Positions 5,854-6,156 of a stretch of 6,156 nt of DNA are shown here, piece by piece. A program made the translations under genes and the position numbers. The notes beneath the pieces were generated by a model, which was not told where the DNA came from, searched no databases, and saw only the letters and a program-made list of their open reading frames with translations. Position 1 is the first letter of the stretch. Every line of letters starts with the position of its first letter. The DNA comes from Planctomycetota bacterium (GTDB lineage: Bacteria; Planctomycetota; Phycisphaerae; Tepidisphaerales; Tepidisphaeraceae), in assembly GCA_029777755.1 (NCBI GenBank), contig JAKORQ010000656.1, positions 1-6,156 of the forward strand, read 5' to 3'.

Positions 5854-6156
5854 GAAGCACTGATCCGCTGCTGTATTACATGCTAAACGAGAGCTATGGC
5901 ACGACCGTGTACGACGTCACCGGCAATCTACTGCATGGCGTGTACGAGGGTGATCCACGATTCGGTTCTGACGGCGCGTTTGGTTCAGCTTACGACAATG
6001 CCGTACATCTGGATGGGAATGCCTATATATCCGTAAATGATCCGCGGCTAGACCTGCGGCGGGAGGTGAGTTTCAGCTTCTGGCTGAACGTTGACAGCTA
6101 TACCAACAGCTGGACGCCGCTGATCTGCAAGAGCGGTGGCAACGCCAATTCACGCA
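5790..6156 (+). CDS. 3' fragment of the modular protein: LamG-like jelly-roll domain, cut by window edge
   Basis: Open in the -1 frame relative to the PPC part, through to the window edge with no stop. A linker (GVAGIDRIPEQFASEQIYQQQ) leads to a LamG/concanavalin A-like domain starting near DPLLYYMLNE: YDVTGNLLHGVY, AVHLDGNAYISV, VSFSFWLNV and WTPLICKSGG are typical strands of the LamG_3 jelly roll. About 98 of the usual 150-200 residues are visible. Such domains bind sugars or proteins outside the cell. ATG 5880 lies inside the domain, so a separate gene starting there would lack the first strand. Confidence 0.65.
   Translation, partial: MAGIDRIPEQFASEQIYQQQVRSTDPLLYYMLNESYGTTVYDVTGNLLHGVYEGDPRFGSDGAFGSAYDNAVHLDGNAYISVNDPRLDLRREVSFSFWLNVDSYTNSWTPLICKSGGNANSR

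Larger units (their letters stand above)
3562..6156 (+). pseudogene. Broken gene for a large modular secreted/surface protein (LEPR-XLL, PPC, Ig-like, PPC, LamG), 3' end outside window
   Basis: One gene split by two lesions: an in-frame TGA (4396-4398) and a -1 frame change near 5784-5790. About 865 codons are visible. Domain order: basic N-terminal segment (residues 1-79), LEPR-XLL-type motif LERRVMLS (80-87), first PPC-like pair (about 3820-4569), SbsA-type Ig-like domain (4573-4947), second PPC-like pair (about 4987-5783), LamG/concanavalin-like jelly roll (from 5862). Such proteins in Planctomycetes are exported and thought to act in the cell envelope or in adhesion; this one has no visible catalytic module. 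Domain patterns and style of coding sequence continue across both lesions without further decay, so the damage is recent or is sequence error. A functional product would need both a stop readthrough and a frameshift, which I consider unlikely. The gene is divergent from the esterase at 3225. Confidence 0.75.

Overview
The window looks like chromosomal DNA of a planctomycete (phylum Planctomycetota). The strongest lineage clue is the LEPR-XLL-type motif (LERRVMLS) near the N-terminus of a large modular surface protein, a signature of Planctomycetes exported giant proteins. A DapL-type LL-diaminopimelate aminotransferase, two Sec-exported alpha/beta hydrolases, high G+C throughout and mostly absent Shine-Dalgarno sequences fit this. 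The phylum call is an inference from motifs, not from a marker gene.

Layout. (1) 1-821, minus strand: the N-terminal two thirds of dapL, cut by the window's left edge, with a sigma70-like promoter almost touching its start codon. (2) 956-1840, plus strand: an exported alpha/beta hydrolase, divergent from dapL. (3) 1882-3225, minus strand: a second exported hydrolase with an extra C-terminal beta-rich domain, convergent with the first; a small symmetrical hairpin lies in the 41-bp gap. (4) 3226-3561: a 336-bp divergent intergenic region with several short inverted repeats and, at its right end, the only clear ribosome binding site in the window. (5) 3562-6156 and beyond: a large modular secreted or surface protein gene with the domain order LEPR-XLL leader, PPC-like pair, SbsA-type Ig-like domain, second PPC-like pair, LamG-like jelly roll. 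The gene runs off the right edge.

The main observation is that the modular gene is broken twice as written. An in-frame TGA at 4396-4398 sits inside the first PPC pair, exactly where the tandem second copy has a leucine codon (CTC). A -1 frame change at about 5784-5790, at the run CCCGGGG, separates the second PPC pair from the LamG domain. The protein architecture continues cleanly across both lesions, so this is one gene, either recently inactivated, carrying sequence errors, or (less likely) recoded. Both hydrolase genes use TGA as their ordinary stop, which argues against TGA reassignment.

Functional links between the genes are weak. dapL is lysine/peptidoglycan housekeeping. The two hydrolases and the modular protein are all predicted to be exported, so the right-hand three quarters looks like a secretome region, but no operon joins them. 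I found no RNA gene, mobile element, CRISPR array or clearly new system.
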